64,000 bases of DNA from Neomegalonema perideroedes DSM 15528. GTDB taxonomy: Bacteria > Pseudomonadota > Alphaproteobacteria > Rhodobacterales > Rhodobacteraceae. A model generated the notes under the pieces. The model was not told the origin of the DNA. It did not search any database and was given only the letters and a program-made list of their open reading frames with translations. Positions 61,214 to 64,000 of the stretch are shown in pieces (the first letter of the stretch is position 1; each line of letters opens with the position of its first letter). The stretch spans positions 754,510-818,509 of the forward strand of contig NZ_KB893653.1 of assembly GCF_000374145.1 (NCBI RefSeq). The letters run 5' to 3'. A program made the position numbers and the translations under genes.

Positions 61214-63763
61214 GTGGATTCGAACGCATCAGAAGATTCCTGCGGGGCGGCGGGCGGCCTCCGACGGACCCGCGCGCGCCTTTGGGCGGGCGCGGCGCTT
61301 TGGCTCGCGGGGTCGGCTTGGCCCTTGCGGGCGCAGGAGGCCGCCGAAGAAGGCGAGCCTCTGCTCTTCGCGCAGGCGCAGGCGCAGGCCGCCGAATCCT
61401 TCGCCCCCGTCGAGCTTCTGACCGCCGGGGCCTTCGCTCTGGCGACCTTGCTGGCCTTTTGGGCTTTTCGCCTGAGGGCGCGTCTGCGGCGGCTGACCGA
61501 AGCCGCGGAGGCCGGAAGGCTCTCCGAAGCCCGCGCCTCTGAAGCTCTGGAGGCCCTGACCCTCGCGCGGGCCGACGGGGCCCTGATCTGGCGCGGCGAC
61601 GAATTGGCCGGAGCGGTGGGCTTCGCCGAGGGCGCGGCGCGGCGTCTGGCGGGCGAGCGGGGCGTGAACGCCTGGCGTCTGGCGGCGGAGGCGGTGGCCG
61701 CGCCTCAGGCGGCGGGGGCTTTGGCGGGGGCCATGCGGCGGCTCTGCGAGCGGGGCAGCGCCTTCGACTTCGACGTCTCCTGCGTGGACGGGCGCCTGCG
61801 CCGCGTGGAGGGCCGCACGGTGGGCGGACGCGCCGTGGTGCGGCTGCTCGACGAGACCGAGGCCCGGCGCGAATTGGCCGTGGCCGCGCAGCAATCCGCC
61901 GTCGACGCCCGCGAGCGGACCCGGCTTCAGGCGGTTCTGGATCAGGCGCCGGTCCTTTACTGGCGGCGCGACCGCTCGGGGCGTCTGACCTGGACCAACA
62001 TGGCCTACGCCCGCGCGGTGGAGGCCGAGACTCCCGCCGCCGCCGTGGCCGCCGAAGTGGAGCTTTTGTCCGGCGAGAAATCCGGCTCGGCGGCTTTGGC
62101 GCGTCTGGCGCGCGAGACGGGCCGGATTCAGAAAGGGCGGCGCCGGCCTTTGGTGGTCGGGGGGGCGGTGCGCAATTTCGACCTCTTCGAAATCCCGACC
62201 GAAGAAGGTTCTCTCGGCTACGCCCTCGACCTCACGCCGGAGGCCGAGGCCGACGCCGAATTGCGCCGCTATAAACAAGCCTATGAGCAGACTCTCGACG
62301 CCATGCGCGTCGGGATCGGCGTCTTCGACCGCGACGAGCGCCTGTCCTCCTGCAATCAGGCCATGGCGCGGCTCTGGAGCATGGGCGACGCCGAGATCGA
62401 CGCCCATCCGACGCTCTCGGAGGTCTTCGACCATCTGCGCGCCCGCCGCCGTCTGCCCGAGGAGCGCGATTACGGCCTCTGGCGCGCCGAACAGCTTCAG
62501 CAGATCCGCGGGCTGACCGGACAGCAGATCTTCGATTCCTATTGGCATCGCCCCGACGGCCGCACCGTCCATGCGAGCTGGCGGGCGCATCCTTTAGGCG
62601 GGGCTCTGGCCGTCTTCGAGGACGTGACCGAGACCCTCGCGCTGAAGAGCCAGTATAAATCCGCCCGCTCCAGCCAGAAGACCATGCTCTCGCATCTGCG
62701 CGAGGGCGTGGCGCTCTTTGGCTCCGACGGCGCCTTGCAATTGGCCAATCAGGCTTTTCTGGAGATCTGGAGCCTGCCGGACTTCAGCGGCGCGCGGCCG
62801 CATATCGCCGAGATCGCGCGGCTCTGCGCGGAGCTGCATCCCGACGCGGACATGTGGGACGGCGTGGTGGCGCAAGTGGCGGGGGCGGGCGAATCGCGGC
62901 GTTTCTGGCGGCGCACTCTGCGGCGGCGCGACGGCGCGACGGTGCAGATGGCGGCGGCCCCTCTGCCCGACGGCGCGACCCTGCTCACCACCCTGCCCAT
63001 CGAGGAGGAGGCTTCCGCCGCCGGGGCTCTGGGGATGGGAGAGCGCAGGGCGGGGGCTCCGTCGCTCAAGCCCCGGGTGCTTCAGGCCATCGGCTCGGCG
63101 GGGCGGGATCTGCGCGGCTCGCTCAGCGTGATCTCGGGCTTCGCCAATGCTCTGGAGCAGGGCGAGCGCGGGCCTCTGGCGGGCGCCCAGACCGAGGCGG
63201 CGCGTCAGATCCGGGTGGCGGCGCAGGAATTGCGCCAATGGGTCGACGAATTGATCGACTACGCCCGCATCGTCTCGGAGGCGGAGCGGCTGGAGTTCGT
63301 CCCCGTCGAGCTTTCCGAGACTCTGGGGCCGATCTTCGCCTGGCTGGGCCAGCAGGCGGCGGCGCGCGAGGTGACGCTTCAGGTCGAATTGCCGGATCTC
63401 GGCCAGGTGCTCGCCGATCCGCCGCGTTTGGGCCACGCCGTCTATAACGCGGTGGGCGCCCTGATCCGCAACGCCCGTCCCGGCCAGATCGTGCGGGCGG
63501 AGGCGGAATGCGACGCCGGAGAAATCCGCATCCGGACTTGCGGGGCGGGGCTGGCTCTGCCGCCGGAATTCGCCGAGGCTCTGGCCGTCCCGCGCGATTC
63601 CGAGGATTGGCCGGAGCTTTCGCTCCCCGCGATGCGCCTTTCGCTGGCGCGGCGGATTCTGCGGCTCCATGGCGGCGACCTCGAATTGCGCGAGGAGCCG
63701 GGGAAGGGCGTCCGGGCGCTGATGCGTCTGGCGCGGCGCCCGCCTAAGTCTCCTGCGTCCTGA
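61214..63763 (+). CDS. DivL-like PAS sensor pseudokinase
   Basis: An 849-residue membrane protein resembling DivL, the cell-cycle regulator of Alphaproteobacteria. Signal anchor at 21-40, a helix at 68-88, then PAS-like domains near 225-340, 350-475 (GIGVFDRDERLSSCNQAMARLW) and 480-600 (REGVALFGSDGALQLANQAFLEIWSL, in pieces). The dimerisation helix reads SAGRDLRGSLSVISGF: Arg631 replaces the phosphoacceptor His (Tyr in DivL). The ATPase part lacks a normal G1 box (TCGAGLALPPE). It probably acts by binding rather than phosphotransfer. GTG start with GGGGGG upstream. Confidence 0.8.
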   Translation: MDSNASEDSCGAAGGLRRTRARLWAGAALWLAGSAWPLRAQEAAEEGEPLLFAQAQAQAAESFAPVELLTAGAFALATLLAFWAFRLRARLRRLTEAAEAGRLSEARASEALEALTLARADGALIWRGDELAGAVGFAEGAARRLAGERGVNAWRLAAEAVAAPQAAGALAGAMRRLCERGSAFDFDVSCVDGRLRRVEGRTVGGRAVVRLLDETEARRELAVAAQQSAVDARERTRLQAVLDQAPVLYWRRDRSGRLTWTNMAYARAVEAETPAAAVAAEVELLSGEKSGSAALARLARETGRIQKGRRRPLVVGGAVRNFDLFEIPTEEGSLGYALDLTPEAEADAELRRYKQAYEQTLDAMRVGIGVFDRDERLSSCNQAMARLWSMGDAEIDAHPTLSEVFDHLRARRRLPEERDYGLWRAEQLQQIRGLTGQQIFDSYWHRPDGRTVHASWRAHPLGGALAVFEDVTETLALKSQYKSARSSQKTMLSHLREGVALFGSDGALQLANQAFLEIWSLPDFSGARPHIAEIARLCAELHPDADMWDGVVAQVAGAGESRRFWRRTLRRRDGATVQMAAAPLPDGATLLTTLPIEEEASAAGALGMGERRAGAPSLKPRVLQAIGSAGRDLRGSLSVISGFANALEQGERGPLAGAQTEAARQIRVAAQELRQWVDELIDYARIVSEAERLEFVPVELSETLGPIFAWLGQQAAAREVTLQVELPDLGQVLADPPRLGHAVYNAVGALIRNARPGQIVRAEAECDAGEIRIRTCGAGLALPPEFAEALAVPRDSEDWPELSLPAMRLSLARRILRLHGGDLELREEPGKGVRALMRLARRPPKSPAS

Positions 63764-64000
63764 CCTTGCGGGTGGCCCAGAAGATCCCCGCCGCGATGAA
63801 GGCGCCGCCGATGAAGTGATAGGCCTCCGGCCTTTCGCCGAGAAAGACCATCGCCAGCAGAATGCCGAAGAGCGGCGTCAGATGCAGATAGGGGCTGGCG
63901 GCGGGGGCGCCTATGGCCTCCACCGCCCGGTTGAAGGCGATATAGGCGATGAGCGAGGGAAAAAGCCCCACGTAAAGGAAGGCCGCCAGAGTGGTCGGCG
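63744..64000 (-). CDS. EamA/DMT-family transporter, C-terminal part
   Basis: The end of a drug/metabolite transporter that continues past the window edge. At least three helices are visible (AAFLYVGLFPSLIAYIAF, SPYLHLTPLFGILLAMVFLG, FIGGAFIAAGIFWA). The pattern FxxLxPxxxxxxAxxxLGE is the EamA repeat signature, here LHLTPLFGILLAMVFLGE. Only the last 85 codons are present. Its 3' end overlaps that of the DivL-like gene by 20 bases. Substrate unknown. Confidence 0.85.
   Translation of the reverse strand, partial: PTTLAAFLYVGLFPSLIAYIAFNRAVEAIGAPAASPYLHLTPLFGILLAMVFLGERPEAYHFIGGAFIAAGIFWATRKVRTQET

Overview
This window reads as a chromosomal segment of a high-GC alphaproteobacterium. The evidence is gene order: fabZ-lpxA-lpxI; the block murA-DUF2948-hisD-UPF0262-infA-maf-RNase E/G-yacG; rpmH-rnpA-yidD-yidC-engB; ubiK-lgt-NDUFAF7-type methyltransferase; and RNase D-kdsD-lptC-lptA-lptB-rpoN-hpf-ptsN. 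A RegB-type and a DivL-type sensor kinase point the same way. The genus cannot be fixed from sequence alone. No insertion sequence, prophage, CRISPR array or replication origin was seen.

Layout. 0-3.9 kb: lipid A and fatty-acid genes, an alpha/beta hydrolase and a YnfA membrane protein. 3.9-8.8 kb: a small membrane protein, a branched-chain amino-acid binding protein and a serralysin-type RTX metalloprotease with four 97-residue repeats, then tRNA-Phe. 9-15 kb (minus strand): the conserved yacG-to-murA block. 15-20 kb: MFS transporter, class III aminotransferase, LysR regulator divergent from a TauE/SafE permease, tRNA-Thr. 20-26.3 kb: SH3 protein, MaoC hydratase, two thioredoxin-fold exported proteins, an LplT-like MFS and acyltransferase pair facing a TetR regulator with a visible operator. 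26.4-33.5 kb: a mostly accessory stretch with DUF3422, trpE, an EEP phosphatase, a lipoprotein hydrolase, a DUF4261 protein and a duplicated small exported protein. 33.6-44.6 kb: ribosomal protein L34 and membrane insertion genes, transketolase, NudC, Lgt, and an ArsR-methyltransferase fusion. 44.7-52.6 kb: MlaA and MlaC, a histidine kinase, an S8 protease, a Tat-exported polyphenol oxidase and a lipoprotein. 52.7-64 kb: tRNA-Leu, the LPS transport/sigma-54/nitrogen PTS operon, RegB-like and DivL-like kinases, and the end of an EamA transporter.

How the genes work together. Envelope building is the main theme: FabZ, LpxA, LpxI, KdsD and LptCAB make and export lipopolysaccharide; MlaA and MlaC keep outer-membrane lipid asymmetry; Lgt, YidC and YidD handle membrane and lipoprotein biogenesis. 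Regulation is concentrated at the right end (RpoN, PtsN, RegB-like, DivL-like).

The features most worth a second look are: (1) a roughly 100-bp palindromic intergenic element in three copies; (2) a duplicated exported-protein gene whose promoter was copied too, the second copy being cut down to 63 residues; (3) a DivL-like kinase with arginine at the phosphoacceptor position; (4) a plant-type tyrosinase beside a secreted subtilase; (5) heat-shock-sigma-like promoters in front of hpf and of the duplicated gene. No complete new system can be claimed from this window.
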